A stretch of 23,771 nucleotides of DNA from Euryarchaeota archaeon UBA443 (lineage in GTDB: Archaea > Thermoplasmatota > Poseidoniia > Poseidoniales > Poseidoniaceae): contig DAKS01000012.1 of NCBI GenBank assembly GCA_002499195.1, forward strand, positions 1 through 23,771, written 5' to 3'. The first letter of the stretch is position 1, and each line of letters starts with the position of its first letter. The notes under the pieces were generated by a model. The model was not told where the DNA came from. It made no database searches and saw nothing but the letters and a program-made list of their open reading frames with translations. Position numbers and translations under genes: made by a program. Shown here one piece after another: positions 7,823-14,763 of the stretch.

Positions 7823-8179
7823 ATGTCCATTTCCGTTGGCTTGGATAATTACCTCGTTCACGGTATTCATGGTTATTTTGATGAAGAGCATCTCAAGTCT
7901 CAACCGTTCAATATATCGGTCCGTGTTGATCTTTTGAGTACGATCGAAGATGGAGAACTTGATACAACACTAGACTATGCACAACTGCAAAGAGCGATCG
8001 ATTCCGTAGTACTAGATTCATCACCAATACGATTGCTTGAATCCATGGCCCAGCAAATATCTGAGCATATTCAACGATCGGAAAACGTACAACGAGTCTT
8101 TGTCCGAATCGAGAAGCCTGAGGCTCCATTACCTCATCCTGGTGGATTGCCTTACATAGAGTACACTTGGAATCGCTAA
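7823..8179 (+). CDS. folB: Dihydroneopterin aldolase (folate biosynthesis)
   Basis: Cleaves 7,8-dihydroneopterin to 6-hydroxymethyl-dihydropterin and glycolaldehyde. The 118 residues match the bacterial-type FolB fold: VHGIHGYFDEEHLKSQPF with the substrate-binding Glu, LDTTLDYAQL, LLESMAQQISEHI, and VRIEKPEAPLPH with the catalytic Lys. A GTG at 7814 is in frame, but ATG 7823 gives the usual N-terminus (MSISVGLDNY) and has GAGGAG 8 bases upstream. This is not the unrelated archaeal MptD-type aldolase. Together with folP at the window end it indicates de novo folate rather than methanopterin synthesis. The paralogous FolX activity cannot be excluded from sequence alone. Confidence 0.9.
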   Translation: MSISVGLDNYLVHGIHGYFDEEHLKSQPFNISVRVDLLSTIEDGELDTTLDYAQLQRAIDSVVLDSSPIRLLESMAQQISEHIQRSENVQRVFVRIEKPEAPLPHPGGLPYIEYTWNR

Positions 8180-8197
8180 TTTATGCTATCTCAAATG

Positions 8198-8222
8198 GGA
8201 GGATTCAAAGGCCTTAGCCTCC
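8198..8222 (+). repeat. Inverted repeat GGAGG/CCTCC around an AAGGCCTT palindrome, ahead of the gene at 8233
   Basis: GGAGG (8198-8202) and CCTCC (8218-8222) are reverse complements and bracket the perfect palindrome AAGGCCTT (8208-8215). The repeat ends 10 bases before ATG 8233, which has no close ribosome site. It could be an operator for a dimeric regulator, or a hairpin hiding GGAGG. It is short enough to be chance. Confidence 0.35.
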
Positions 8223-8232
8223 AAGAAGAACC

Positions 8233-8739
8233 ATGGATTCACCGAGCCGAGTGTATGTACCATCCGTCCTTGAGGTGGATGGAGGTGTCATAGGTATGGG
8301 TTGTTTCAGCACTGAACAAATCGCTTGGGAAGTCATGAAGACATTTCTTGGTAAGAGCGAACAAATGAATCTAGAACAAGCAACCATCGTCGCTTGGGAT
8401 ATCGATGTCGTCGGCGAGGATGGTATGACAGTACTGACCAAACTTGAAGGGAAAATATGTCCAGTTTGTCAACGACGAACCTTTTGGGTCGATCTTGAAC
8501 ACCTTTCCGCTTTATGCTATGGATCCCAATGTTCTGCATGGATTGAACAGAGTACCGTTGATCCAGAAATCATCGATTGTGGTTGGCCACCACTTCGCTT
8601 CTTGAAACAGGTCAAAGAAATAGAAGATGCTTACAATGAATTACGAACAATTGGAGCAGATGTACTCGCTTCAGTTGATGAACATCCAGATACTGTTACA
8701 CAAGCGATGTACGATTCTATGAATCAATCAGTCGAATGA
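8233..8739 (+). CDS. Unrecognised 168-residue protein with a possible zinc-binding Cys cluster
   Basis: I do not recognise this family. There is no signal peptide or membrane segment. The centre holds CPVC (Cys76, Cys79) followed by Cys95 and Cys100, which could bind one zinc in an irregular CxxC...Cx4C treble-clef or ribbon. The N-terminal half reads as a small mixed alpha/beta domain (VYVPSVLEVDGGVIGMG...TIVAWDIDVV). The C-terminus is acidic and helical. It begins 53 bases after folB, downstream of a short inverted repeat, and may have its own promoter (AATTTATGC near 8179). Its TGA abuts the TGA of convergent argS with no spacer. Base use resembles its neighbours, so there is no sign of recent transfer. 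Confidence 0.75.
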   Translation: MDSPSRVYVPSVLEVDGGVIGMGCFSTEQIAWEVMKTFLGKSEQMNLEQATIVAWDIDVVGEDGMTVLTKLEGKICPVCQRRTFWVDLEHLSALCYGSQCSAWIEQSTVDPEIIDCGWPPLRFLKQVKEIEDAYNELRTIGADVLASVDEHPDTVTQAMYDSMNQSVE

Positions 8740-10509
8740 TCACATCTCTTCGATTGGATTAATGCCTAATCCTTCCAAGCCCGAATGCATCAATTGACGA
8801 GCCATCTCACTGATTGCGAAGGCAAATCCATCGACTTGTCCGTCTTGAACAACCGGACAATCTCGATAGAATCCATTGTACGCGTTCGCAAGTTCGAGCA
8901 TGTGTAAGGCGAAGAGATGTGCTCTTTGTTCTCGAACTGAACGTTCGAGTACGTCATTATGAGTACACATCAAGCGAAGCAATTCGACCAAACCCTCGGG
9001 CATAGATTGCGCAGAGGGGCGCTCGATGCTTGAAGTTGGAAGCGAATGAGCACGCTTTGCGATTGAACAAGCACGTGTGTGCGCGTACATGATGAAAGGT
9101 GCAGAACCTGCTTCAAAGGCCAATGCTTCTTCCCATCGGAATGTGAATCCTTTCTCTGGACTGACCTTGATAATATTGAATCGAACTGCTGCTGTTCCAA
9201 CAGCCTCTGCAATTGCAGCCACCTTTTCGCCATCATATTCTGGACGCAATTCACGAACAACTGCGGATGCTTGTGCATGCGCCTCCTCCAACAGGTCATC
9301 CATGAACACGACGTTGCCTTGGCGAGTACTCATCTTTCCTTCAGGCAGTTTGATGAAAGAGTAAAACAAGACCTCTGGTCGTTGTTGATCAAGTTCTTCT
9401 AAGGTCAATCCTACTTGCTTTGCTTGCAATTTATGATCTTCTCCAAGCACGTTGACAAGACGATTGGATTCTCCCCATTTCCACATGTGATAAGCTACGT
9501 CTCTAGTTGCATAAAGGCTGGAACCATCTCCTCTTCTATAGAAGAATTCAGTCTTTCCTTTTAGCCCTCTTTGACCGAGATCAAGGAATCCTGCACCGTT
9601 GTCAGCAGTTCCTGCAATATCCAATGCGTCCAATCTCTCCATCAGTTGTGCAACCGTTCCGTCGACGACAAAGGTGGATTCTTTCGTGAAGGTGTCGTAA
9701 GAGATTCCAAGTCGAGAAAGTGTAGTCAACATTCCATCAAGAACCGGTGTATAGGCTGATTCGAATGAGTTTAGAACGTCAACATCACCGTGTTCACTAG
9801 CGTGTACAAGTTCACCAATTTCACGCTCAATCTGTGCTTTTCGAGTTTCTTCAGCATCTTTTCTTAGGATTTGAGCAGCTTGATACCAACGTACACGCTG
9901 ATGATCCGCTTTGTCGAGCCAACGCTCTGAAGGTGGTTCACGCTCAGCAAGAAGTCGGTTTACATCCTCTTCGCTTAAGTTTTCAAGCGCCCATGCTAGG
10001 ACTCCTACTTGTTTGCCCATATCATCAACATAGTACTCAGCGCGGACATCATCACCGTGAAGTCGGTGCAAACGAACCAGGGTATCGCCAAGGATGGCAT
10101 TACGTGCACGACCAACATGGAATGGACCATTTGGATTCGCTGAGGTGTGCTCGAGAAGGACCTTCTCACCGGTCTTGCCTGAGTTATCAAGGGCTGAACC
10201 CACATAGACTTCTCCAGATAGGATGGCATCAGCCAACCATTCGGGATTGGCTTTGAAATTGAGATATCCATTTACTGAAGAGACGCTTAGTAGAGCATCT
10301 ACCATTGGAAAAGATTCTGCGAGTTCATCAGCAATCGCTTGTGGAGCCATCTTTAGCGTTGAAGCGAAAGGAAAGCAAGGCAAAGTCAGATCACCTTGAC
10401 TTGATTCGCGACTGGGTTGCAGCATTGACTCCCAAGTCGCTTTTTCCACACCCTTTTCGGAAAGCATCCGTTCAAGATGAGGTGAAATCATTGCTTGAAG
10501 TAATTTCAA
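8740..10509 (-). CDS. argS: Arginyl-tRNA synthetase
   Basis: Charges tRNA-Arg with arginine using ATP; class I synthetase. The HIGH motif appears as HVGR (131-134) within SANPNGPFHVGRARN and the KMSKS motif as KMSTR (392-396) in LPEGKMSTRQGNVVF, both typical of ArgRS. An N-terminal Add-1-like tRNA domain and C-terminal anticodon domain fill the 589 residues. The start is TTG: GAGGTGA lies 4 bases before it and overlaps the prf1 stop codon, whereas the next in-frame ATG (10491) has no such site. It follows prf1 by 9 bases, so the two are co-transcribed and probably translationally coupled. Confidence 0.95.
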   Translation of the reverse strand: MKLLQAMISPHLERMLSEKGVEKATWESMLQPSRESSQGDLTLPCFPFASTLKMAPQAIADELAESFPMVDALLSVSSVNGYLNFKANPEWLADAILSGEVYVGSALDNSGKTGEKVLLEHTSANPNGPFHVGRARNAILGDTLVRLHRLHGDDVRAEYYVDDMGKQVGVLAWALENLSEEDVNRLLAEREPPSERWLDKADHQRVRWYQAAQILRKDAEETRKAQIEREIGELVHASEHGDVDVLNSFESAYTPVLDGMLTTLSRLGISYDTFTKESTFVVDGTVAQLMERLDALDIAGTADNGAGFLDLGQRGLKGKTEFFYRRGDGSSLYATRDVAYHMWKWGESNRLVNVLGEDHKLQAKQVGLTLEELDQQRPEVLFYSFIKLPEGKMSTRQGNVVFMDDLLEEAHAQASAVVRELRPEYDGEKVAAIAEAVGTAAVRFNIIKVSPEKGFTFRWEEALAFEAGSAPFIMYAHTRACSIAKRAHSLPTSSIERPSAQSMPEGLVELLRLMCTHNDVLERSVREQRAHLFALHMLELANAYNGFYRDCPVVQDGQVDGFAFAISEMARQLMHSGLEGLGINPIEEM

Positions 10510-10513
10510 TTTA

Positions 10514-10520
10514 TCACCTC
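10514..10520 (-). promoter_or_regulatory. Ribosome binding site for the TTG start of argS
   Basis: Minus-strand GAGGTGA is followed by 4 bases and then TTG at 10509. It overlaps the TGA stop of prf1 (10519-10521), so ribosomes ending on prf1 are placed to restart on argS. This fixes an otherwise doubtful non-ATG start. Confidence 0.75.
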
Positions 10521-11766
10521 ACATCATTGGATAACGAAGAATCGCTGCAAGGCCTCCAAAGCCATGCGCAAGTTGGGAACCTTCCTCGGTATCGGTTGAG
10601 ATAAAGGCAATTTCACTGTTAGATTTACCTGCCATTTCACTGAGCACATCGATCAACGAAGTGTTGGACAATTCCTTATGTAAGTTATTCCCTACTTCAC
10701 AGGAAGGGCACTTTGGTAGTTCCTCGGTACGCAAGAGAGATTCAGTCCAGACATGGCCACAAGCTCCACATTCAATCTCAACCGAATTCTTCCTCATGTT
10801 CTCGGAGATAAGGAGTGTATCGACTGCCCCTTGTTCAAGAGCTTGACGAAGCATCATCTCACCATATGTTGCACGCGGTTGTGGCTTGATCAACTCAGAG
10901 AGGAAGCGAGTCATGATTTGTCGCTCAGCATCCAATTCGATCTCACCCATCAAGGCACCCGCATTACCCACGAGTTCTCGAACACCAGATTCGTTGGAAT
11001 AGCCGACATCGAAATGGGTTTTAGCAATCTTCTTTGCGATTTCATGATGGAAGTATTCGTTACGTACAACGTAATCTTTCGTCGCTCCAGGACCACCGAT
11101 AATGATGGCCTGAATGTTCTCAAGGTGTGGCAACCAGTAGGAACAAGCGTGTTCTGTAGCTCTCTTGAAGAAGTTGTGAGCGGCTTCCTCGATCAATCGC
11201 TCGAAACGTTGTGCAGACTGACCACCTTGACGGTGCTTTCCCATAATGTTGGAAACTAGATGTTCTTGAACGTGGATACGCTTACCTGAAGCGATACCAT
11301 ATGCTGCCTCTGAGCGATCGATAACAAAGAGCCCATATGAACGATTATCGACGAGCATATCCTCGAGTTGAGTTAATTCAAAGTTTGAATCACATCGATA
11401 ACGGAATGAGAGTAATTCTTGTGGAGGATCATCGATGACAACCGTCGTTTGACGTGTTTTGTTATTACCGACAATGATTGCACCCGTGAACAAGGCAATG
11501 CCTCTTTCTCCTGGAGTTTTGAAACGGGATAAAGATGAGATAGCAGATTCAATAGCACCTTGGACATTTTTTCTAGTCGATTTGGATTTGATATTGGCTG
11601 CTTGTCCGTGTTCGTTTTGAAGAAGAGAGCGAGCATCACTGATCTGTCTGTCAGGAGGAATGATGATAGTTACAAGTTCAGTTCCGAAACCTTTCATTTC
11701 ACGAAGGTCTTCCAGCGCAAGTTTGAGGCGAAGCCGACGTGCTGCGAGTTCACCATCATCGGACAC
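10519..11766 (-). CDS. prf1: Archaeal peptide chain release factor 1 (aRF1)
   Basis: Reads all three stop codons and triggers peptide release. From GTG 11766 the protein has 415 residues, with NIKS at 58-61, YRCDSNF at 123-129 (stop-codon pocket) and GGQ at 181-183. In human eRF1 NIKS and GGQ are at 61-64 and 183-185, so this start fits the family. The frame is open to a TTG at 11808, but the extra 14 residues (KTLGSTPRTGG...) are not family-like. AGGGGG lies 7 bases before the GTG. A CGAC...CPSC zinc site is present in the C-terminal domain, as in many archaeal versions. argS follows. The leader carries competing hairpins (11782-11820). Confidence 0.95.
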   Translation of the reverse strand: MSDDGELAARRLRLKLALEDLREMKGFGTELVTIIIPPDRQISDARSLLQNEHGQAANIKSKSTRKNVQGAIESAISSLSRFKTPGERGIALFTGAIIVGNNKTRQTTVVIDDPPQELLSFRYRCDSNFELTQLEDMLVDNRSYGLFVIDRSEAAYGIASGKRIHVQEHLVSNIMGKHRQGGQSAQRFERLIEEAAHNFFKRATEHACSYWLPHLENIQAIIIGGPGATKDYVVRNEYFHHEIAKKIAKTHFDVGYSNESGVRELVGNAGALMGEIELDAERQIMTRFLSELIKPQPRATYGEMMLRQALEQGAVDTLLISENMRKNSVEIECGACGHVWTESLLRTEELPKCPSCEVGNNLHKELSNTSLIDVLSEMAGKSNSEIAFISTDTEEGSQLAHGFGGLAAILRYPMM

Positions 11767-11781
11767 TTCTAGACCCCCTGT

Positions 11782-11820
11782 CCTTGGGGTCGAACCAAGG
11801 GTTTTCAACCCTCGCCTTGG
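11782..11820 (-). repeat. Three-part CCTTGG/CCAAGG repeat able to form alternative hairpins ahead of prf1
   Basis: On the plus strand CCTTGG (11782-11787), CCAAGG (11795-11800) and CCTTGG (11815-11820) lie in a row. The middle block can pair with either neighbour but not both. A further hairpin GGGTT-TTC-AACCC (11799-11811) competes with these. In the minus-strand RNA the first hairpin is CCTTGG-TTCGACC-CCAAGG, whose loop fits the tRNA T-loop pattern. It would sit about 15 bases before GTG 11766, just upstream of the AGGGGG ribosome site. Confidence 0.55.
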
Positions 11821-11841
11821 ATTTGATAGGACAAGTCATAA

Positions 11842-11864
11842 GAAACGCCTTGCCGAGGCGTTTC
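11842..11864 (+). repeat. Perfect 9-base inverted repeat touching the pyrH start codon
   Basis: GAAACGCCT (11842-11850) and AGGCGTTTC (11856-11864) are exact reverse complements separated by TGCCG. The right arm ends 1 base before ATG 11866 and contains GAGG-like sequence that would be the ribosome site. If transcribed, the hairpin would hide it. If transcription begins at the ATG (TCATAAGA near 11840 is a possible TATA box), the repeat would instead be a DNA operator over the transcription start. Confidence 0.6.
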
Positions 11865-11865
11865 T

Positions 11866-12567
11866 ATGGTCGCACCCGCCATCATTGCACTCGGAGGTTC
11901 GCTTCTTTACAGCGACCATGATGTCAAAACATGGCTTGGACAACTTCGTCAAACGATTGTTCATTTCGAAGGAAATGGAAGAAAAATTGGACTTGTAATT
12001 GGAGGAGGTAAGCCTGCTCGTGAAGGAATTCAATTAGCAGAACATCTAATTTCAGACCGCTTCAAACTCGATGAAATCGGTATTGCTGCAACTCGATTAA
12101 ATGCCACTGTTCTGCAAACAATGCTCGCTGAAATTGGTTGTAATGTTGCAAATGTTGTACCAACTACAACCGATGAGGCGGCTGAATTGTTCGAAACTTT
12201 TGACATCGTGGTCATGGGTGGAACCAAACCAGGACACACCACCGATGCGGTTAGCGTGGCTTTTGCAAGGGATGCTGGTGCTGCTCACGTCATTATTGCA
12301 ACCAACGTATCTCATGTTTATACAGCCGATCCTCGAACTAACGATGATGCCGAACCAATTGAAACACTCACTCTTACAGAACTTCAGAAGATTACTGGTA
12401 AGGAAGCTCTAGGTCCGGGACAAAGTGCAGCGGTAGACCCAATCGCAGTCAACTGGGCACTCGAATGTGGATTGAAAATTGGTGTTCTTGATGGGCGAGA
12501 CATCCGTCGAATTGAAGATGCATTAGAAGGACGCCCATTCGAAGGAACATTGGTTCAACCGGAGTGA
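11866..12567 (+). CDS. pyrH: Uridylate kinase (archaeal-type UMP kinase)
   Basis: Phosphorylates UMP to UDP, feeding RNA and, via ribonucleotide reductase and dut, DNA precursors. The 233 residues are an amino-acid-kinase fold: ALGGSLL (glycine loop), VIGGGKPAREG, VVMGGTKPGHTTDAV, NVSHVYTADPR and a C-terminal ALGPGQSAAVDPIA. The GGTxPGHTTDA block is diagnostic of archaeal UMP kinase and separates it from isopentenyl phosphate kinase and fosfomycin kinase relatives. It diverges from prf1 across 99 bases and has an inverted repeat ending 1 base before its start. The zinc-ribbon membrane protein begins 4 bases after the stop, so these two likely form an operon. Confidence 0.93.
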   Translation: MVAPAIIALGGSLLYSDHDVKTWLGQLRQTIVHFEGNGRKIGLVIGGGKPAREGIQLAEHLISDRFKLDEIGIAATRLNATVLQTMLAEIGCNVANVVPTTTDEAAELFETFDIVVMGGTKPGHTTDAVSVAFARDAGAAHVIIATNVSHVYTADPRTNDDAEPIETLTLTELQKITGKEALGPGQSAAVDPIAVNWALECGLKIGVLDGRDIRRIEDALEGRPFEGTLVQPE

Positions 12568-12571
12568 TTCT

Positions 12572-12841
12572 ATGGTCGATGCTGCAGCGGTGAAGAAGAA
12601 AGTCAAGAACATGCCAAAGCGATCAAAAGCATTGGCTCATATGCCTTCACACAAACATTGCAGAGTTTGTGGAATCGATATCTCAGCCAAAGCAGAAGAA
12701 CGCGTCTGTAAGGATGCAGACTGTATCAAGAAGTACGAAAAAGATGAGAAAAACAAGGAGCGTATGCGAATTTGGATGTTGATCTTCTTCGGTATATTCG
12801 CCTTTTTGACCATTCTTCCAGTCCTTGCTCGATTGATGTAA
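12572..12841 (+). CDS. Small zinc-ribbon, single-pass membrane protein (DUF2116-like)
   Basis: The 89-residue product starts with a lysine-rich stretch (VKKKVKNMPKRSK), followed by a His/Cys zinc-ribbon candidate (HMPSHKHCRVCGIDISAKAE...CKDADC) and one hydrophobic helix at about 68-86 near the C-terminus. This layout of an archaeal zinc finger plus a C-terminal tail anchor resembles the uncharacterised DUF2116 group; that name is from memory of the pattern and unproven. The ribbon would face the cytoplasm. It begins 4 bases after pyrH and its TAA is 2 bases from the convergent NOG1 stop. Function is unknown; the basic head suggests nucleic-acid or ribosome contact at the membrane, which is speculation. 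Confidence 0.8.
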   Translation: MVDAAAVKKKVKNMPKRSKALAHMPSHKHCRVCGIDISAKAEERVCKDADCIKKYEKDEKNKERMRIWMLIFFGIFAFLTILPVLARLM

Positions 12842-12843
12842 TT

Positions 12844-13956
12844 TCACCGTGAACGATACCAACCTTCTGGTAAAGTAAGTGGATCGACTACCTGTGATTC
12901 TTTTACCTTGCGAACTACTTCCAAGCGCAATGCTTCGAGCCCAACATTCTCCAAAGCGCTCATTGTTGGACGCCCTTCATCATCATAAAGAAGCGGTAAC
13001 TTCGGTTCTCCTTGAGAACCGTTATCTCGCCAGCGTTCTTCTGACTCTTTGACATGTTCCCAATCCTCGGGAAGAGGTTTTAGTGCGTCAGCCTTGGAAC
13101 TAACAACCAACAATTCAGTACCTGGCAATAGACGTTCAACATCGTCTAGGAGACCCATTTGATCCTCCCAAGACATTCCACACGTTTCGGTTCTATCGAT
13201 CAAAAACAAAACCAAACTTCCAACATGTTCCAATGCTGCAATCGCTTGCAATTCGATTGAATTGCGTTCATCCATCGGCCTATCAAGCAATCCTGGAGTG
13301 TCGACCATCTGATGTTGTAATCGTCGATGTGTAAAATGACCAATGTGGATTTGTTTGGTTGTGAAAGGATAGTGATTCACTTCCATTTTACCAGAAGATA
13401 AGGCACTAATGAACGCGGACTTTCCTACATTCGGAGCTCCACAAACAACGATTACAGGAAGAGTGTTATCGATCTGAGGTAGTGCTTTGAGCGTCTCTCT
13501 AGATTCATTGAGCCACTTTAGTGAAGGTCCAACTCGACCCATGATGGAACCGATTCGTCCATAGGCTTCACGTCGTGCTTCATGCATCAACTCAATTCGA
13601 GCAGTACGGATGATTTTACGATTGTTTTGTGTTGCAATGCGTTGAACTTGCGATGCTCCCCATTGCAACATCGATAAATGGTGGCGATAATCATCAGTAC
13701 CAACACAAGCCTCGATCATCGCTACATCGAATTGTGGCGATTGGTCAAGAGATGGCCATGTTCGAACCGTCTCGGTCAACATCGTATGGATTATATCAGC
13801 AGCAGTTTGGACCATTCTAGTCATCTGTTTTCTAGTTCTAAAGACCCGATTTGGGTCATCAACCCTGTCTGCAGCCTTTCTTGCACGTGAAAATGCCTTG
13901 TCGAGAACTTCGTCCTCGAATAAGACCGTCGGCAACTGCCTCCACGTGACTTTCAT
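12844..13956 (-). CDS. NOG1-family GTPase, ribosome biogenesis
   Basis: Belongs to the OBG/NOG1 GTPases that act on the large ribosomal subunit precursor. The 370 residues begin with the NOG1 N-terminal helical domain (LPTVLFEDEVLDKAFSRARK) and then the G domain: Walker A GAPNVGKS (173-180), DTPG (219-222) and SKAD (287-290) in place of the usual NKxD. The N-domain sequence separates it from OBG and DRG GTPases. The Ser for Asn swap in G4 is mild and seen in other GTPases, so activity is expected. ATG 13956 has GGGG 5 bases upstream, inside a small hairpin (13962-13978). It is convergent with the zinc-ribbon gene and divergent from the gene at 14068. Confidence 0.92.
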   Translation of the reverse strand: MKVTWRQLPTVLFEDEVLDKAFSRARKAADRVDDPNRVFRTRKQMTRMVQTAADIIHTMLTETVRTWPSLDQSPQFDVAMIEACVGTDDYRHHLSMLQWGASQVQRIATQNNRKIIRTARIELMHEARREAYGRIGSIMGRVGPSLKWLNESRETLKALPQIDNTLPVIVVCGAPNVGKSAFISALSSGKMEVNHYPFTTKQIHIGHFTHRRLQHQMVDTPGLLDRPMDERNSIELQAIAALEHVGSLVLFLIDRTETCGMSWEDQMGLLDDVERLLPGTELLVVSSKADALKPLPEDWEHVKESEERWRDNGSQGEPKLPLLYDDEGRPTMSALENVGLEALRLEVVRKVKESQVVDPLTLPEGWYRSR

Positions 13957-13961
13957 ACGAA

Positions 13962-13978
13962 CCCCGATTCAAGCGGGG
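13962..13978 (-). repeat. CCCCG/CGGGG hairpin next to the NOG1 start codon
   Basis: CCCCG (13962-13966) and CGGGG (13974-13978) pair around a 7-base loop. On the minus strand the structure ends 5 bases before ATG 13956 and its last arm, CGGGG, is the only plausible ribosome site. Folding would hide that site. Confidence 0.45.
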
Positions 13979-14036
13979 CGCCAACCCTTCAAGAACCCAT
14001 CACCCTGTTCACAGTTTCAGGAAAGAAATTGCACAT

Positions 14037-14047
14037 GGTTATGTAGG
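14037..14047. promoter_or_regulatory. Shared TATA-like box between NOG1 and the gene at 14068
   Basis: GGTTATGTAGG is centred about 26 bases before ATG 14068, which fits a leaderless plus-strand message. Read on the minus strand (CTACATAACC) it could also start NOG1 near 14017, giving a leader of about 60 bases that includes the hairpin at 13962-13978. The rest of the 111-base gap shows nothing else. Confidence 0.4.
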
Positions 14048-14067
14048 GTCGCCAATCATGTGACATC

Positions 14068-14511
14068 ATGGCGAAGAAATCGAATAAGGTTGACCTCCCT
14101 GAATGGGCCGTTGGATTGTGGAACGATTTGGGTTCACCCTCACTGGATAAACTTCAGAGTGTACACAGTGGAGACCTTCTGGAACGAAGAAATGGACTAC
14201 GAAGAGATGACTTAATCGAGATTCTAATCGATGCACGCGCGCTACTTCCCGATGCAGATCCATGGGTGCGAGGCCGACTGATCTCATCAGGAAAGACCAG
14301 CCTTGAAATCCTTGATGAGGATGATGTACAACGATTCGTTGCACGCGATACCGTTGTCCAAATCGTCCTTATCGCACACACACGACCTGCTTATATCGAC
14401 GACAAAGAACTCCTTGCATTTGAGCGAGAAGACATGAAACGACGTTCAACATTGCATGAGAAAGTCGAAAAGGAAACTACAGGCAACGACGATGCACATC
14501 TTTGGGGATGA
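14068..14511 (+). CDS. Unrecognised soluble 147-residue protein, first gene of the PCD/ferredoxin operon
   Basis: No family recognised. The sequence is charged and mostly helical in appearance, with no Cys cluster, signal peptide or membrane segment. Features visible are a basic start (MAKKSNKVDLPEWAVGLWNDL), a central segment rich in Leu/Asp/Arg (DDLIEILIDARALLPDADPW), and a C-terminal charged tail (REDMKRRSTLHEKVEKE). ATG 14068 lies about 26 bases after a TATA-like box, so the transcript may be leaderless. The stop codon lies 4 bases before the PCD start and the PCD ribosome site is inside this gene, so it is almost certainly co-expressed with PCD and the ferredoxin and may act with them. 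Confidence 0.78.
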   Translation: MAKKSNKVDLPEWAVGLWNDLGSPSLDKLQSVHSGDLLERRNGLRRDDLIEILIDARALLPDADPWVRGRLISSGKTSLEILDEDDVQRFVARDTVVQIVLIAHTRPAYIDDKELLAFEREDMKRRSTLHEKVEKETTGNDDAHLWG

Positions 14512-14515
14512 ATCG

Positions 14516-14761
14516 ATGGACGTCCCCAATGGGTGGTCGATTCAAGAAGAACATCTCATGCGCGAATTTAAGTTTCCAAACTTTGCAGAAGCAAAGACCT
14601 TCATTGACAAGATAAGCATCATCTGTGAGGCGAAGAATCATCATGCTGACCTACATTTTGGTTGGGGATACGTTATCGTGGAGCTTACCACACATGATGA
14701 AGGAAAAGTCACGCAACTCGATTTCGATGTTGCTGAATCGATCAATGCACTTGAGGGTTGA
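14516..14761 (+). CDS. Pterin-4a-carbinolamine dehydratase-like protein (PCD/DCoH)
   Basis: Family members dehydrate 4a-hydroxy-tetrahydrobiopterin; others act in molybdopterin or folate metabolism or as dimerisation cofactors. The 81 residues show the core: GWSIQEEHLMREFKF, FAEAKTFIDKIS, the catalytic KNHHADLHFGW, VIVELTTHDEGKVTQLDF and VAESINAL. The two adjacent His and the later His in the THDxG block are intact. The frame is open to 14456, inside the previous gene, but ATG 14516 with GGGGATGA upstream gives the standard N-terminus and avoids a 56-base overlap. No aromatic amino-acid hydroxylase lies nearby, so a role in biopterin recycling is not supported; a general pterin role is more likely. 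Confidence 0.88.
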   Translation: MDVPNGWSIQEEHLMREFKFPNFAEAKTFIDKISIICEAKNHHADLHFGWGYVIVELTTHDEGKVTQLDFDVAESINALEG

Positions 14762-14763
14762 AT

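Noticed and set aside
11767..11808. Longer prf1 reading from a TTG at 11808.
   Set aside because: The 14 added residues are not family-like, while GTG 11766 puts NIKS and GGQ within 3 residues of their human eRF1 positions and has AGGGGG upstream.
11766..11845. Possible tRNA on the minus strand (CTTGG-TTCGACC-CCAAG T-arm with a partly matching CTTGTCC/GGACAGG closing stem).
   Set aside because: Only about 30 bases lie between the acceptor-like arm and the T-arm, too few for D and anticodon arms, and the closing stem shares bases with the T-stem. There is no CCA end. Kept only as a leader structure.
11866..12567. Isopentenyl phosphate kinase as an alternative to UMP kinase.
   Set aside because: The GGTKPGHTTDAV block and NVSHVYTADP match archaeal UMP kinase; the histidine pattern expected of isopentenyl phosphate kinase near the glycine-rich loop is not evident.
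14456..14515. Longer PCD reading starting inside the previous gene.
   Set aside because: The added residues (RKSKRKLQATT...) are a shadow of the upstream gene's charged tail; ATG 14516 has a ribosome site and gives the family N-terminus.
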